NCBI RefSeq assembly: GCF_016919385.1
Contig: NZ_CP070351.1
Location: 2,914,001-2,978,000, forward strand
Origin: Gordonia sp. PDNC005
GTDB taxonomy: Bacteria; Actinomycetota; Actinomycetes; Mycobacteriales; Mycobacteriaceae
Direction: 5' to 3'
DNA length: 64,000 bases
A program made the position numbers and the translations under genes. Shown here piece after piece: positions 1-8,808 of this stretch. The stretch's first letter is position 1. Every line of letters starts with the position of its first letter. The notes under the pieces are model-generated. The model made no database searches, was not told where the DNA came from, and saw only the letters and a list, made by a program, of their open reading frames with translations.

Positions 1-373
1 GCATGCGCTCGACGACGACGTCGGCGTCGACCTCGAACGACAGGACGCCGTCGAGTGCGGTGCCGAGATCGTCGAGGATGCCTTCGAGTGCAACGGCCTG
101 CTCGGTGGAGCGGGGGAAGCCGTCGAGGATGAATCCGTTGGAGGCGTCGGGCTCGGCGAGACGTTCACGCACCATGTTGATGGTGATCTCCGGCGGTACG
201 AGGTTGCCCGCGTCGAGGTACTTCTTCGCTTCGACGCCGATCGGGGTGCCCTGAGAGATGTTCGCGCGGAACAGATCACCGGTGGAGATGTGCGGAATGC
301 CGAGCGACTCCGACAGCAGCTCTGCCTGAGTGCCTTTACCCGCGCCGGGGGGACCGAGAATGACAAGTCTCAC
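1..373 (-). CDS. adk: Adenylate kinase, N-terminal part (cut by window edge)
   Basis: Cytosolic nucleoside-monophosphate kinase that interconverts ATP + AMP and 2 ADP. About 124 residues are visible, starting with GTG and reading [16 protein letters not shown], which contains the P-loop GPPGAGKGT. It continues through the AMP-site segment STGDLFRAN and the DGFPRS motif; the C-terminal part lies beyond base 1. The GTG start (373-371) overlaps the secY stop in a GTGA, so the two genes are translationally coupled, as in the usual secY-adk-map order. Family identity is clear from the motifs. Nothing unusual is visible apart from the truncation, which is caused by the window. Confidence 0.95.
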   Translation of the reverse strand, partial: MRLVILGPPGAGKGTQAELLSESLGIPHISTGDLFRANISQGTPIGVEAKKYLDAGNLVPPEITINMVRERLAEPDASNGFILDGFPRSTEQAVALEGILDDLGTALDGVLSFEVDADVVVERM

Positions 374-1701
374 TTGAGGAACCCTTCGTACTTGCGTTGC
401 ATCAACTGACTGTTGACCTGCTTGATGGTGTCGAGGCCGACGGCCACGATGATCAGGAGTGCGGTACCACCGAACGGGATGTTCGCTGCGCTACCGCTGC
501 CGATGTCCATGAAGAGGTTGGGGAGGATCGCGATGATGCCCAGGTACAGCGAACCGGGCAGAGTGATCCGGTTGAGGACGTAACCGAGGTACTCGGCGGT
601 CGGGCGGCCGGGCCGAATACCCGGGATGAATCCGCCGTAGCGCTTCATGTCGTCGGCGCGCTCTTCCGGGTTGAACGTGACGGCGACGTAGAAGTACGTG
701 AAGAACACGATCAGCGCGAAGTAGGCGACGATGTGGAAGGCGCTGGACGGGTTGATCAGGTTGTCCTGCATCCACGTCTGCCATCCCGCCACATCGGTGC
801 TGTTCTGCGTCGTCAGCTGGATGATCAGCTGCGGGATGTAGAGCAGCGACGATGCGAAGATGACCGGGATGACACCGGCGGTGTTCACCTTGATCGGCAT
901 GTACGTCGACGATCCGCCGTACATCTTTCGTCCGACCATGCGCTTGGCGTACTGGACGGGGATCCGACGCATGCCCTGCTCGATGAACACGACGGCGATC
1001 AGGATGATGAGGATCGCGACGCAGACTAGGCCGAATCGCAGGCCGCCGCCACTGTTGAGGATGTTGCGTCCCTCGGAGGGGAGGCGAGCGACGATGCCGG
1101 CGAAGATCATCAGCGACATTCCGTTGCCGACTCCGCGCTCGGTGATCAGCTCACCGAACCACATGACGAGCATCGCGCCCGCCGTCATCACCATGACGAT
1201 GATGACAAGACCGAAGATCGAGCGGTCGGAGATGATCTCCTGCGAGTTGCAGTCCGGGCCCGTGCTGGGGAGCAGGTTGCCGCTCGCGGCCAGCGCGACG
1301 ATGCCCGTCGACTGGAGCACTGCCAGGGCCAGCGTCAAGTAACGCGTGTACTGCGTCATCTTGTTCTGGCCGGACTGGCCTTCCTTGCGCAGCTGCTCGA
1401 ACCGCGGGATGACAACAGTGAGCAGCTGAACGATGATGCTGGCCGTGATGTACGGCATGATGCCGATCGCGAACACCGACAGCTGCAGCAGCGCGCCGCC
1501 GGAGAACATGTTGATCAGCGAGTAGATCTGACCGGAGTCGCCGCGGCTGGCGGCTTCGACGCATCGGTCGATCTCTTTGAAGTTGACGCCCGGCGACGGC
1601 ATGGTCGTGCCGAGGCGATACAGCACCAGGATGCCGAGGACGTAGAAGATCTTCTTCCTCAGATCGGGCGTCCTGAAGGTCGCCACGAGGGGGGAAAGCA
1701 C
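370..1701 (-). CDS. secY: Preprotein translocase subunit SecY
   Basis: Pore-forming subunit of the SecYEG translocon in the inner membrane. The 443-residue protein is full length for actinobacterial SecY. It begins [18 protein letters not shown] and shows the expected run of about ten hydrophobic segments. Family hallmarks visible are [25 protein letters not shown], the cytosolic loop [19 protein letters not shown], and the end [15 protein letters not shown] one codon upstream (1704) is possible. The AGGAGG at about 1706-1711 is only two or three bases from that TTG but five or six from the GTG at 1701, so GTG is preferred. It is separated from rplO by about 215 bp with two hairpins, so it may be transcribed partly on its own, and it is coupled to adk by a 4-base overlap. 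Confidence 0.96.
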   Translation of the reverse strand: MLSPLVATFRTPDLRKKIFYVLGILVLYRLGTTMPSPGVNFKEIDRCVEAASRGDSGQIYSLINMFSGGALLQLSVFAIGIMPYITASIIVQLLTVVIPRFEQLRKEGQSGQNKMTQYTRYLTLALAVLQSTGIVALAASGNLLPSTGPDCNSQEIISDRSIFGLVIIVMVMTAGAMLVMWFGELITERGVGNGMSLMIFAGIVARLPSEGRNILNSGGGLRFGLVCVAILIILIAVVFIEQGMRRIPVQYAKRMVGRKMYGGSSTYMPIKVNTAGVIPVIFASSLLYIPQLIIQLTTQNSTDVAGWQTWMQDNLINPSSAFHIVAYFALIVFFTYFYVAVTFNPEERADDMKRYGGFIPGIRPGRPTAEYLGYVLNRITLPGSLYLGIIAILPNLFMDIGSGSAANIPFGGTALLIIVAVGLDTIKQVNSQLMQRKYEGFLK

Positions 1702-1782
1702 CAAGTCCTCCTATAAGCACCTGAAACATGCGGGCCTCTGCGGCCTCGGCGTGCTCGGGGCGTCACACTCGAAAAGATTCCA

Positions 1783-1805
1783 GGGCATTCAGTCGGAGAA
1801 TGCCC
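1783..1805 (-). terminator. Hairpin between rplO and secY, terminator-like
   Basis: The arms GGGCATTC (1783-1790) and GAATGCCC (1798-1805) are perfect 8-bp complements around a 7-nt loop. Read on the minus strand, the stem is followed within a few bases by TCTTTT, so a weak intrinsic terminator or attenuator upstream of secY is plausible. It has no long U tract, so readthrough is likely. Confidence 0.4.
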
Positions 1806-1836
1806 CCACGAACTCTAACAGTCATCCAATCAACGA

Positions 1837-1891
1837 CGGTCAGGTGAGCGCCCACAGGACGGTGTACGTCCCGAGATTGCTCACCTGACCG
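1837..1891. other. Long nested inverted repeat upstream of secY
   Basis: Perfect 13-bp arms CGGTCAGGTGAGC (1837-1849) and GCTCACCTGACCG (1879-1891) enclose a 29-nt loop. That loop contains a second small stem, GGACG...CGTCC. It lies 26 bp downstream of the rplO stop. There is no T run on either side, so it could be an mRNA-processing or stability hairpin, or a protein-binding site, rather than a classical terminator. Confidence 0.45.
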
Positions 1892-1917
1892 GCGTGATCA
1901 GAAATTCACCGATGTCT

Positions 1918-2358
1918 TTACAGCTCGGTGGCGGTGCCGCCGGCGGCGACGATCTTCTCCTTGGCGGAGCCGGAGAACTTGTTGGCGGTGATGTTCACCG
2001 CAACGGTCAGTTCGCCTTCGCCCAGCACCTTGACCAGTTCGTTCTTGCGAACGGCTCCGGCGGCCACGAGCTCGGCGACACCGATGGTGCCACCCTCGGG
2101 GAACAGTGCGGACAGGTCGCCGACGTTGACGACCTGGTACTCCACGCGGTTGCGGTTGGTGAAGCCCTTGAGCTTCGGCAGACGCATGTGCAGCGGCATC
2201 TGGCCGCCCTCGAAACGTGCGGGGACGTTCTTGCGCGCCTTGGTGCCCTTGGTGCCGCGGCCTGCGGTCTTACCCTTCGAGCCCTCACCGCGACCCACGC
2301 GGGTCTTCTCGGTCTTCGCACCCGGTGCGGGGCGAAGGTGGTGCAGCTTGATGGTCAT
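1918..2358 (-). CDS. rplO: 50S ribosomal protein L15
   Basis: Large-subunit protein L15, 146 residues, the usual size. Seen: N-terminus [20 protein letters not shown], the Gly/Lys-rich stretch [19 protein letters not shown], and the L15 signature region around [20 protein letters not shown]. It ends with a short acidic/alanine tail. It follows rpmD with a 3-bp gap in the standard spc order and is the last ribosomal protein gene before the secY leader. Confidence 0.96.
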   Translation of the reverse strand: MTIKLHHLRPAPGAKTEKTRVGRGEGSKGKTAGRGTKGTKARKNVPARFEGGQMPLHMRLPKLKGFTNRNRVEYQVVNVGDLSALFPEGGTIGVAELVAAGAVRKNELVKVLGEGELTVAVNITANKFSGSAKEKIVAAGGTATEL

Positions 2359-2361
2359 GAC

Positions 2362-2541
2362 TTAAACCTCTTCGACTGTCACGAGGTGACGGACCACGTT
2401 GATGAGACCGCGGTTGATCGGCGTGTCCTCGCGGGTGACGGTCTGGCGGATGCCCTTGAGACCAAGGGTGCGCAGGCTGTCACGCTGGTTCTTCTTGGTA
2501 CCGATGGTGCCCTTGATCTGGGTGATCTTGAGTTCAGCCAT
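2362..2541 (-). CDS. rpmD: 50S ribosomal protein L30
   Basis: Large-subunit protein L30. The 59-residue product reads [20 protein letters not shown] at the start, with the family core around [16 protein letters not shown] and [11 protein letters not shown]. The ATG at 2541-2539 sits 2 bp from the rpsE stop at 2544, and the TAA at 2364-2362 is 3 bp before rplO. This packing supports translational coupling in the spc operon. Confidence 0.95.
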   Translation of the reverse strand: MAELKITQIKGTIGTKKNQRDSLRTLGLKGIRQTVTREDTPINRGLINVVRHLVTVEEV

Positions 2542-2543
2542 GG

Positions 2544-3200
2544 TTATGCTCCCTTGTTCGCGGCGGCAGCAGCGCGTGCGCGCAGCATGCCGGCAGGGGT
2601 GACCTCTTCGACGGTCAGTCCGCGACGAGCAGCGACCTCTTCAGGCTGCTGCAGCATCTTCAGTGCGGCGACCGTGGCGTGGACGACGTTGATCGCGTTG
2701 TCCGAGCCGAGGCTCTTCGCGAGGACGTCGGTGACGCCTGCGCACTCGAGGACGGCGCGAACGGCGCCACCGGCGATCACACCGGTACCCGAGCTGGCCG
2801 GGCGGAGCATGACGACGCCTGCTGCGGCCTCACCCTGGACGGGGTGAGTCACGGTGCCGCCGATCAGCGGGACGCGGAAGAAGCTCTTACGAGCCTCCTC
2901 GACACCCTTCTGGATCGCCGCGGGAACTTCCTTGGCCTTGCCGTAGCCGACGCCGACCATTCCCTGGCCGTCGCCGACGACGACGAGAGCGGTGAAGCTG
3001 AAGCGACGGCCGCCCTTGACGACCTTCGAGACGCGGTTGATGGTGACGACGCGCTCGAGGTGGTTCTTCTCCTCGCGCTCGCGTCCGCCGCGGTTGTCAC
3101 GACGATCGCCGCGGCCGCGGCCGCGCTCGTTGCCGCCGTTGGCGTTGCTGTTGTTGTTTCCGGCGGGTCCGTTGCCGCCGTCACGCTGACGTCCGGGCAT
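2544..3200 (-). CDS. rpsE: 30S ribosomal protein S5
   Basis: Small-subunit protein S5, involved in decoding fidelity, 218 residues. The double-stranded-RNA-binding core starts near residue 50 ([20 protein letters not shown]), followed by the fold signature [17 protein letters not shown] and the C-terminal half with [18 protein letters not shown]. The first 45 or so residues are a low-complexity Asn/Gly/Arg extension, longer than in E. coli; such tails occur in actinobacterial S5. It lies between rplR (43-bp gap) and rpmD (2-bp gap). Confidence 0.96.
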   Translation of the reverse strand: MPGRQRDGGNGPAGNNNSNANGGNERGRGRGDRRDNRGGREREEKNHLERVVTINRVSKVVKGGRRFSFTALVVVGDGQGMVGVGYGKAKEVPAAIQKGVEEARKSFFRVPLIGGTVTHPVQGEAAAGVVMLRPASSGTGVIAGGAVRAVLECAGVTDVLAKSLGSDNAINVVHATVAALKMLQQPEEVAARRGLTVEEVTPAGMLRARAAAAANKGA

Positions 3201-3243
3201 CAGATGTCCCCTCCGTTGTTGGTCATGTCGATCGTGATCATCA

Positions 3244-3639
3244 TTAGAAGCTCAGGCCTCCCTCGCGGGCGGCGTCGGCCAGAGCCGCGATGCGGCCGTG
3301 GTACGACTTGCCACCGCGGTCGAAGACGACGGCTTCGACGCCTGCAGCCTTGGCGCGAGCTGCGACGAGCTCTCCGACCTTGGCTGCCTGAGCCGACTTG
3401 TCGCCACCGGCTGCGCGGACGTCAGCCTCGATGGTGCTGGCTGCTGCCAGGGTGCGACCGGTCAGATCGTCGATGAGCTGGACGTGGATATGACGGCTGC
3501 TGCGCTTGACGGCCATGCGCGGACGCTCGGCCGTGCCGGAGATGTTCTTGCGCAGGCGGAAGTGACGACGCTTGGTCGCAGTGCGACGACGGGTCGAGAC
3601 GTCCTTGCCGATGGGCTTACGAACGGTTGTTTCACTCAT
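3244..3639 (-). CDS. rplR: 50S ribosomal protein L18
   Basis: Large-subunit protein that binds 5S rRNA, 131 residues. The basic N-terminus (about residues 8-30, with [19 protein letters not shown]) leads into the conserved [20 protein letters not shown] segment. The end, [20 protein letters not shown], contains the family's YHGR motif. ATG at 3639-3637 is 3 bp after the rplF stop, consistent with one transcript. Confidence 0.96.
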   Translation of the reverse strand: MSETTVRKPIGKDVSTRRRTATKRRHFRLRKNISGTAERPRMAVKRSSRHIHVQLIDDLTGRTLAAASTIEADVRAAGGDKSAQAAKVGELVAARAKAAGVEAVVFDRGGKSYHGRIAALADAAREGGLSF

Positions 3640-3642
3640 GTC

Positions 3643-4179
3643 TTACTTACCCGTCTTTCCGACCTTGCGGCGGATCTGCTCGCCTTCGTAGCGGACGCCC
3701 TTGCCCTTGTACGGGTCGGGGCGGCGCAGGCGGCGGATGTTCGCCGAGATCTGGCCCACCTGCTGCTTGTCGATGCCCGAGACCGAGAACTTGGTGGGCG
3801 ATTCCACTGCGAAGGTGATGCCTTCCGGTGCCTCGATCGGCACGGGGTGGCTGTAGCCGAGGGCGAACTCGAGGTCCTTGCCCTTGGCTGCGACGCGGTA
3901 GCCGACACCGAAGATTTCCATCTTGCGGGTGTAGCCCTGCGTGACACCGATCACGAGGTTGTTGACGAGAGTGCGCGAGAGTCCGTGCAGTGCACGGCTG
4001 CGGCGCTCGTCGTTGGGCCGGGCGACGACGATGGAGTTCTCTTCCTTCGTCACGGTGATCGGCTCGGAGACGGTGAGGTTCAGTTCGCCCTTCGGGCCCT
4101 TGACCTTCACGTCCTGGCCGTCGATCGTGACGTCGACACCGGCGGGAATTGCGATGGGATTCTTACCAATACGCGACAT
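3643..4179 (-). CDS. rplF: 50S ribosomal protein L6
   Basis: Large-subunit protein near the factor-binding site, 178 residues, the standard length. It starts [20 protein letters not shown]. It has the two repeated L6 folds, with [20 protein letters not shown] in the middle. The L6 signature near the C-terminus is visible around [16 protein letters not shown]. It lies 14 bp downstream of rpsH and 3 bp upstream of rplR. Confidence 0.96.
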   Translation of the reverse strand: MSRIGKNPIAIPAGVDVTIDGQDVKVKGPKGELNLTVSEPITVTKEENSIVVARPNDERRSRALHGLSRTLVNNLVIGVTQGYTRKMEIFGVGYRVAAKGKDLEFALGYSHPVPIEAPEGITFAVESPTKFSVSGIDKQQVGQISANIRRLRRPDPYKGKGVRYEGEQIRRKVGKTGK

Positions 4180-4193
4180 TGTTCTACGCTCCC

Positions 4194-4592
4194 CTACCAG
4201 ACGTAGGCGAGGACTTCGCCGCCAACGCCCTGGTTCTTAGCCTGGCGATCAGTGAGCAGACCGGACGACGTGGAGATGATCGCCACGCCGAGGCCGCCCA
4301 GGACCTTAGGCAGATTGGTGGACTTCGCGTACACCCGGAGACCCGGCTTCGAGACGCGACGGAGACCAGCGATGCTGCGCTCCCGGCTCGGGCCGTACTT
4401 CAGGGTGACGACGAGCTTCTTGCCGACCTCTGCGTCTTCGACGCTGAAGTCGGTGATGTAACCCTCGCGCTTGAGGATCTCGGCGATGTTCACCTTGATC
4501 TTCGACGACGGGAGGCTCACCTCGTCGTGGAACGCCGAGTTGGCGTTGCGCAGACGTGTCAGGAAGTCTGCGATCGGATCAGTCATGGTCAT
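4194..4592 (-). CDS. rpsH: 30S ribosomal protein S8
   Basis: Small-subunit assembly protein that binds 16S rRNA helix 21, 132 residues. The start [20 protein letters not shown] matches mycobacterial S8 closely, so I chose ATG 4592 although the frame stays open further upstream. The C-terminal S8 signature is seen as [20 protein letters not shown] and the protein ends EVLAYVW. It is normally preceded directly by rpsN. Here rpsN lies about 17.8 kb away and rpsH instead has its own leader and promoter (see 4793-4822). It is therefore the first gene of a separate downstream ribosomal operon. Confidence 0.96.
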   Translation of the reverse strand: MTMTDPIADFLTRLRNANSAFHDEVSLPSSKIKVNIAEILKREGYITDFSVEDAEVGKKLVVTLKYGPSRERSIAGLRRVSKPGLRVYAKSTNLPKVLGGLGVAIISTSSGLLTDRQAKNQGVGGEVLAYVW

Positions 4593-4792
4593 GGTGTGAC
4601 CGTCAACCTTTCTCGTAGCGGTTCCCATACAGCAGTGACCTGCGGATTTCTCCGCCTGTTCGCCGGTGGGCCTTCCACGAAGTGGATAGTTGTGCATTGT
4701 TCTCGCCTACCGATGCCATTGGCTTTTCGCCGGCACCCGTGAGCTATGAAGTTGTGGCTCCCGGGGGCACACTTCACCCGGGCAACCACACA

Positions 4793-4822
4793 AGTGTAGG
4801 GAACTTGCTGGCCAGAGTCGAA
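4793..4822 (-). promoter_or_regulatory. rpsH: Predicted promoter of the rpsH-adk ribosomal operon
   Basis: On the minus strand TTCGAC (complement of 4817-4822) and TACACT (complement of 4793-4798) form a -35/-10 pair with an 18-bp spacer, about 200 bp upstream of rpsH. The 20 bases 4781-4800 match 18 of 20 with bases 24017-24036 upstream of rplN, the other half of the spc operon. Conservation between two loci that should be co-regulated is the main support. Confidence 0.6.
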
Positions 4823-4852
4823 TCGAGGCGTCTGAGGCATCGTCGGCTGCTC

Positions 4853-4894
4853 GCTCCGAGCCCTGTGACCAGATAGCGGTCACGAGACTCGGAG
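4853..4894. repeat. Imperfect hairpin repeat, copy 1
   Basis: The left arm GCTCCGAGCCCTGTGACC (4853-4870), a 7-nt loop, and the right arm GGTCACGAGACTCGGAGG form an imperfect stem. It is a diverged relative of the perfect hairpin at 5927-5969, with the same outer GCTCCGAG, the same GTGACC/GGTCAC and the same loop length. The two copies bracket the AbiEi-like gene. Confidence 0.55.
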
Positions 4895-4970
4895 GTAGCG
4901 CTACCGCCCGGTATCCACAGATCGCCGGATGGGTCTCGTTTTCATCGCCGCTCGGGTTCACACTGGGCGG

Positions 4971-5942
4971 ATGGGGGACGATCAGCGGGCGTTGGCGCGT
5001 CTGGACCAGGTAATTCACGATCAATCCGGGGTTGTGTGCCGACGCCAGGTGCTCGACTGCGGCCTCGACTCCGCGTACGTCCGACGGCGACTACGGCGAC
5101 GCGCGTGGGTGGCGGTGTTCAGCGGCGTCTACGTGACGCACACAGGGCCCCTCACATGGGTACAGCGCGCGTGGTGCGCACTTCTGCACACTACGCCGTC
5201 TGCGCTGTCCCACGGTTCCGCGTGGCTGCTGCTGACTGGACAGGGTCCGATGTCCGGACCGATCCATGTCGCGGTCGACGCCCGACGGAACCTTCGGCGG
5301 GTGGACGGCGTCGTCGTCCACTACCGCTCCGACTACGACGACGCGGTTGTCGCGACCGTCGCTCCACCGCGGGTGCGGCTGGAGCCGACGGTCATCGACC
5401 TCGCGGCCGACGCGGCGAAGGCAGTCGAGGTGATCGGAGTTCTGTCCGACGCGGTCGGGTCGCGGCGGACCACCGCGATGAGGCTGCTGACTGCACTCGA
5501 CGCGCGCTGCCGCACCCGGAACGGCGGGTTCATCAGAGAGGTCCTGCAGGATGTGCACGCCGGGACCTGTTCGGTTCTCGAACACGAGTACCTGACCGCC
5601 GTCGAACGCGCCCACGGACTGCCCGCTCCCCTACGTCAGGCCCCGACCGGCGTCGGTCGGCCCGGCTTCCGCGACCTGGACTATCCCGAGTGGGGCGTGG
5701 TCGTGGAACTCGACGGGCGGCTCGGCCACTCCGACGCGGTGTCGCGGGACCGCGACATGGAACGCGACCTCGACGCAGCCGTCCACGCCGACCGCCGCAC
5801 CTACCGGATCGGATACGGGCAGGTCCGCGATCGCGCGTGCAGCACCGCCGAGAAGGTTGCGATCGGACTCGGCAAAGGGGGATGGGCAGGCCGACCGCAC
5901 CCGTGCAGCTCACCGTCGTGCACCTTGCTCCGAGCCGCGTGA
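4971..5942 (+). CDS. AbiEi-antitoxin-like / DUF559-type protein
   Basis: A 323-residue protein of a kind common in actinobacteria. The N-terminal part (about residues 1-70, LDQVIHDQSGVVCRRQVLDC then YVRRRLRRRAWVAVFSGVYV) resembles the winged-helix domain of AbiEi-type type IV antitoxins. The C-terminal third (VVVELDGRLGHSDAVSRDRD then MERDLDAAVHADRRTYRIGY) resembles the Vsr/DUF559 restriction-endonuclease-like fold, where Glu-Leu-Asp-Gly would be catalytic. No toxin partner (AbiEii nucleotidyltransferase) is adjacent, so a toxin-antitoxin role is not supported. An ATG at 4929 is also in frame; I prefer 4971 because homologues start at this point, but neither has a strong ribosome site. The stop codon lies inside the stem of the terminator at 5927-5969. 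Function unknown. Confidence 0.7.
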   Translation: MGDDQRALARLDQVIHDQSGVVCRRQVLDCGLDSAYVRRRLRRRAWVAVFSGVYVTHTGPLTWVQRAWCALLHTTPSALSHGSAWLLLTGQGPMSGPIHVAVDARRNLRRVDGVVVHYRSDYDDAVVATVAPPRVRLEPTVIDLAADAAKAVEVIGVLSDAVGSRRTTAMRLLTALDARCRTRNGGFIREVLQDVHAGTCSVLEHEYLTAVERAHGLPAPLRQAPTGVGRPGFRDLDYPEWGVVVELDGRLGHSDAVSRDRDMERDLDAAVHADRRTYRIGYGQVRDRACSTAEKVAIGLGKGGWAGRPHPCSSPSCTLLRAA

Positions 5943-5969
5943 CCGCATACTGGTCACGCGGCTCGGAGC
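5927..5969. terminator. Perfect bidirectional hairpin between convergent genes
   Basis: GCTCCGAGCCGCGTGACC (5927-5944) and its exact complement GGTCACGCGGCTCGGAGC (5952-5969) form an 18-bp stem around the loop GCATACT. It sits where the plus-strand AbiEi-like gene and the minus-strand permease gene converge, so it can serve both. No U tract is present, which is common in actinobacterial terminators. A diverged copy lies at 4853-4894. Confidence 0.7.
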
Positions 5970-5974
5970 GAGCT

Positions 5975-7651
5975 CTACTTCTGTTCCGGCAACACGTGAA
6001 GGCCGGTCTTGTCGCAGGCGAGAGCCAGCGAGGAGATGTACTGTTTCGAGCCGTCAGCCGCGGGGACGGCGGACGCGAGCATGTCGGGGCGCTCGAACTC
6101 GACGCCGGAGACGCAGCAGAGCAGCTTCTCGTCGCTCGGGTTGCCGTACTCGTCGTACATCGGGAAGTCGATGCCGTCGTCGGTACGACGCAGGTAGTAG
6201 CGGCCCTTCGTCGCGACCGCCAGGATCGGAGGCAGCAGCATCGCCAGGATGGCGGCGACCAGCGGGGAGAAGGGCGCGATCCCGTCGCCGAACAGTCCGA
6301 AGAACACTGCGATCGACGCACCCGCGGCGACGATCACGGACACGAAGCCCACGGGGTTGACGGCGTACAACATGCCGCGGCGGAACTCCGGGTGCTTGGG
6401 GCTGATGCCGAGCAGATACTTGTTGACGACGATGTCAGTGGCGACCACGACGATCCACGCGATGCCGCAGTTCGCGTAGAAGTTCAGCAGCTCGGACAGG
6501 AAGCTGAACATGTTCGCCTCCATGAGCACCAGCGCGATGACCAGGTTGACCACAACGAACACCAGGCGACCGGGGTAGGTCTTGGTGACACGTGTGAACG
6601 AGTTGGTCCACGCCAGCGAGCCCGAGTAGGCATTGGTCACGTTGATCTTGATCTGCGAGATCACGACGAGGATCACGGCGAGAGTCATCGCCAGCCAGTG
6701 CGGCATCATCTCCTCGTAGGTGATCAGGAACTGGTGAACAGGCTGGTTCGCGATGCCCGCGCCGTCGGCGACGTTGGCGATCAGGTAGACGGCGAGGAAC
6801 AGGCCGACGATCTGCTTGACCGCGCCGAAGAGCACCCAGCCCGGACCGGCGATCAGCACGGCGGACCACCAACGGCGCTTGTTCTCAGGCGTCTTGGGCG
6901 GCATGAAACGCAAGTAGTCGATCTGCTCGGCGATCTGAGCGATCAGCGACAGACAGACACCGGCGCAGAGCATGATTCCCGCCCAGCTGACGCCTTCACC
7001 GCGAGGGGCGCCGTTCTCGTCGACTCCGGAGAACGCGAGGAACTCACTGACCGAACCCGGATGTGCGGCCAGCAGATAGATGAGCGGACCGACCATCATG
7101 ACCAGCCACAACGGCGTCGTCCACACTTGAAGTTTCGCGAGCGCCTTCATTCCGTAGATGACCAACGGGAGGACGATCAACGTCGACACGAGATATCCGA
7201 CCGGCAAGGGGACGGACAGACCGAGCTTCAACCCCTGCGCCATGATCGAGCCCTCGAGGGCAAAGAAGATGAAGGTGAACGACGCGAAGATCAGGTTCGT
7301 GACGACCGAGCCGTAGTAGCCGAATCCGCTTCCCCGGGTGATCAGGTCGAGGTCCAGGTTGTACCGCGCCGCGTAGTACGCGAGCGGGATGCCCGTCGCG
7401 ATGATGACCGCGGCGAACAGGCCGATGCCCCACAGCGCGTTGCCCGTGCCGTGCGCGATGCCGATATTGGCGCCGATCGAGAAGTCGGCGAGGTAGGCGA
7501 TGCCGCCCAACGCCGATGTCGCGACGACCGCACCGCTCCACTTGCGGTAGCTGCGCGGCGCGAACCGCAGGGTGTAGTCCTCCAGGGTCTCCTTCAGCGC
7601 ACCTGATTCGGCGCCCTGCGCGGGTTCGACCCGCGTCAACTGATCCGTCAT
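5975..7651 (-). CDS. NCS1-family nucleobase/cytosine-purine permease
   Basis: Inner-membrane transporter of the nucleobase-cation-symport-1 family (CodB/PucI relatives), 558 residues. About 12 hydrophobic segments are visible, from WSGAVVATSALGGIAYLADF to LVAAILAMLLPPILAV. The family-like glycine-rich helix is ISLIAQ/ITRGSGFGYYGSVVTN. It is about 130 residues longer than CodB. The extra is mainly a soluble C-terminal tail of about 85 residues (from GRYYLRRTDDGIDFPMYDEY on) with a CC pair and acidic patches. ATG 7651 was chosen because GGAGG at 7656-7660 is correctly spaced; a TTG just upstream is less likely. The gene follows the nickel transporter and urease genes on the same strand (147-bp gap), suggesting uptake of a urea-yielding nucleobase or ureide. 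The substrate cannot be told from sequence. Confidence 0.85.
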   Translation of the reverse strand: MTDQLTRVEPAQGAESGALKETLEDYTLRFAPRSYRKWSGAVVATSALGGIAYLADFSIGANIGIAHGTGNALWGIGLFAAVIIATGIPLAYYAARYNLDLDLITRGSGFGYYGSVVTNLIFASFTFIFFALEGSIMAQGLKLGLSVPLPVGYLVSTLIVLPLVIYGMKALAKLQVWTTPLWLVMMVGPLIYLLAAHPGSVSEFLAFSGVDENGAPRGEGVSWAGIMLCAGVCLSLIAQIAEQIDYLRFMPPKTPENKRRWWSAVLIAGPGWVLFGAVKQIVGLFLAVYLIANVADGAGIANQPVHQFLITYEEMMPHWLAMTLAVILVVISQIKINVTNAYSGSLAWTNSFTRVTKTYPGRLVFVVVNLVIALVLMEANMFSFLSELLNFYANCGIAWIVVVATDIVVNKYLLGISPKHPEFRRGMLYAVNPVGFVSVIVAAGASIAVFFGLFGDGIAPFSPLVAAILAMLLPPILAVATKGRYYLRRTDDGIDFPMYDEYGNPSDEKLLCCVSGVEFERPDMLASAVPAADGSKQYISSLALACDKTGLHVLPEQK

Positions 7652-7797
7652 CAAACCTCCACTCGCCGCCAGAAAGATTCTGGTGAGAGGAAAGTTATGC
7701 AGTCGGTGTCACGACGACGGTGCGGAAGTGTTTCGTCGGCGATACGGGTCGGTGCGTCGTGTTACGTCCGCGTGGCGGAGCCCTGTTCGACGGCCCG

Positions 7798-8808
7798 TCA
7801 GCGCGTCCGCGGCAGTAGATCGCGGCGCGACGCGAAGAAGACTGCGGCCCAGATGGCGAGGAGGACACCCGTCAGCCAGAAACCGAGAGTTTCGAGGTCA
7901 GCGCCGCCGATCCATGCGAACAGTCCGTGCCAGCCGAACTCGTCGACGGCGAGAGCGGACAGTTGGACGCAGGCGATCACAACGGCGACCGCAGCCGATA
8001 TCCAGGTCATCAACGCGCTGTAGGAGAACAGGCGGGACCGTTCCCCCGCAGGTGACCACTGGTAGGCGCGACGCATCACGGCGCCCTGCACCGTGTCGAG
8101 CAGCGACATTCCCGCTGCGAACAGGATCGGGAGAGTGAGCACGGCCCACCAGGGGACCGCGCCGAGCGTCGCTGTTCCGGCCAGCGCCAGCAGCCCGATC
8201 TCGGTGGCCGTGTCGAATCCGAACCCGAAGACGAATCCGACGCCGTACATGCGTGTCGGACGGTCGACGGCGGCTTCGAAACGACCGAGCAGACGCCACA
8301 TGACACCTCCGGGCGCCGCGTCGTCCGAGCTTCGGCGGCGCAGCGACCACACGTTGATGACCGCGATCACCACCAGGAAGATCGACGACACCATCGGCCC
8401 CCACACACCGGTGAACTGGTGCAGTCCGGACTCTTCGTCGGACACCGCCCGCCCGAGCGCTCCGATACCGACGACGAGTGCGAGGCAGAGCAGGAACACC
8501 ACCGATGAGTGACCGAGGGAGAACCACAGGCCGACCGTCGATGCCGGGCGGCCGCGGTCGACGAAGCGGCGTGTGGTGTTGTCGATGGCGGCGATGTGAT
8601 CGGCGTCGAACGCATGCCGGAGACCGAGCGCATACGCGCTGAGGCCAACGGCGAGGGCCGCCGGTCCGCTTGTCGAGTAGCTGACACCGGAGGGGAGGAC
8701 GAGCAGCAACAACGCGCCCCAACCGAGGATGTGCAGGCCGACGATGACCCCTACCGCCCACTGCCAGCCCGGATCACGAACTTCCCGGCTCCGGGTCGTC
8801 GAGGTCAT
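7798..8808 (-). CDS. Nickel/cobalt transporter, NiCoT family
   Basis: High-affinity Ni2+/Co2+ permease of the HoxN/NixA family, 336 residues. The family signature RHAFDADHIAAIDNTTR (metal-binding His/Asp in the second membrane helix) is intact, followed by LWFSLGHSSVVFLL and GFVFGFGFDTATEIGLLAL, the other NiCoT motifs. About eight hydrophobic helices are present. ATG 8808 overlaps the ureD stop in ATGA and has GGAGGA six bases upstream, so the longer frame to 8847 is not used. Being coupled to the urease operon, it very likely supplies nickel for the urease centre. Confidence 0.92.
   Translation of the reverse strand: MTSTTRSREVRDPGWQWAVGVIVGLHILGWGALLLLVLPSGVSYSTSGPAALAVGLSAYALGLRHAFDADHIAAIDNTTRRFVDRGRPASTVGLWFSLGHSSVVFLLCLALVVGIGALGRAVSDEESGLHQFTGVWGPMVSSIFLVVIAVINVWSLRRRSSDDAAPGGVMWRLLGRFEAAVDRPTRMYGVGFVFGFGFDTATEIGLLALAGTATLGAVPWWAVLTLPILFAAGMSLLDTVQGAVMRRAYQWSPAGERSRLFSYSALMTWISAAVAVVIACVQLSALAVDEFGWHGLFAWIGGADLETLGFWLTGVLLAIWAAVFFASRRDLLPRTR

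Noticed and set aside
4971..5942. Type IV toxin-antitoxin pair
   Set aside because: The N-terminal domain is antitoxin-like, but no toxin gene is adjacent, so only the domain resemblance is reported.
5036..7606. 856-residue plus-strand frame across the AbiEi-like gene and the permease
   Set aside because: It is arginine/glutamate-rich shadow sequence, antisense to a clear membrane protein and overlapping another real gene in a different frame. High-GC DNA gives such frames often.
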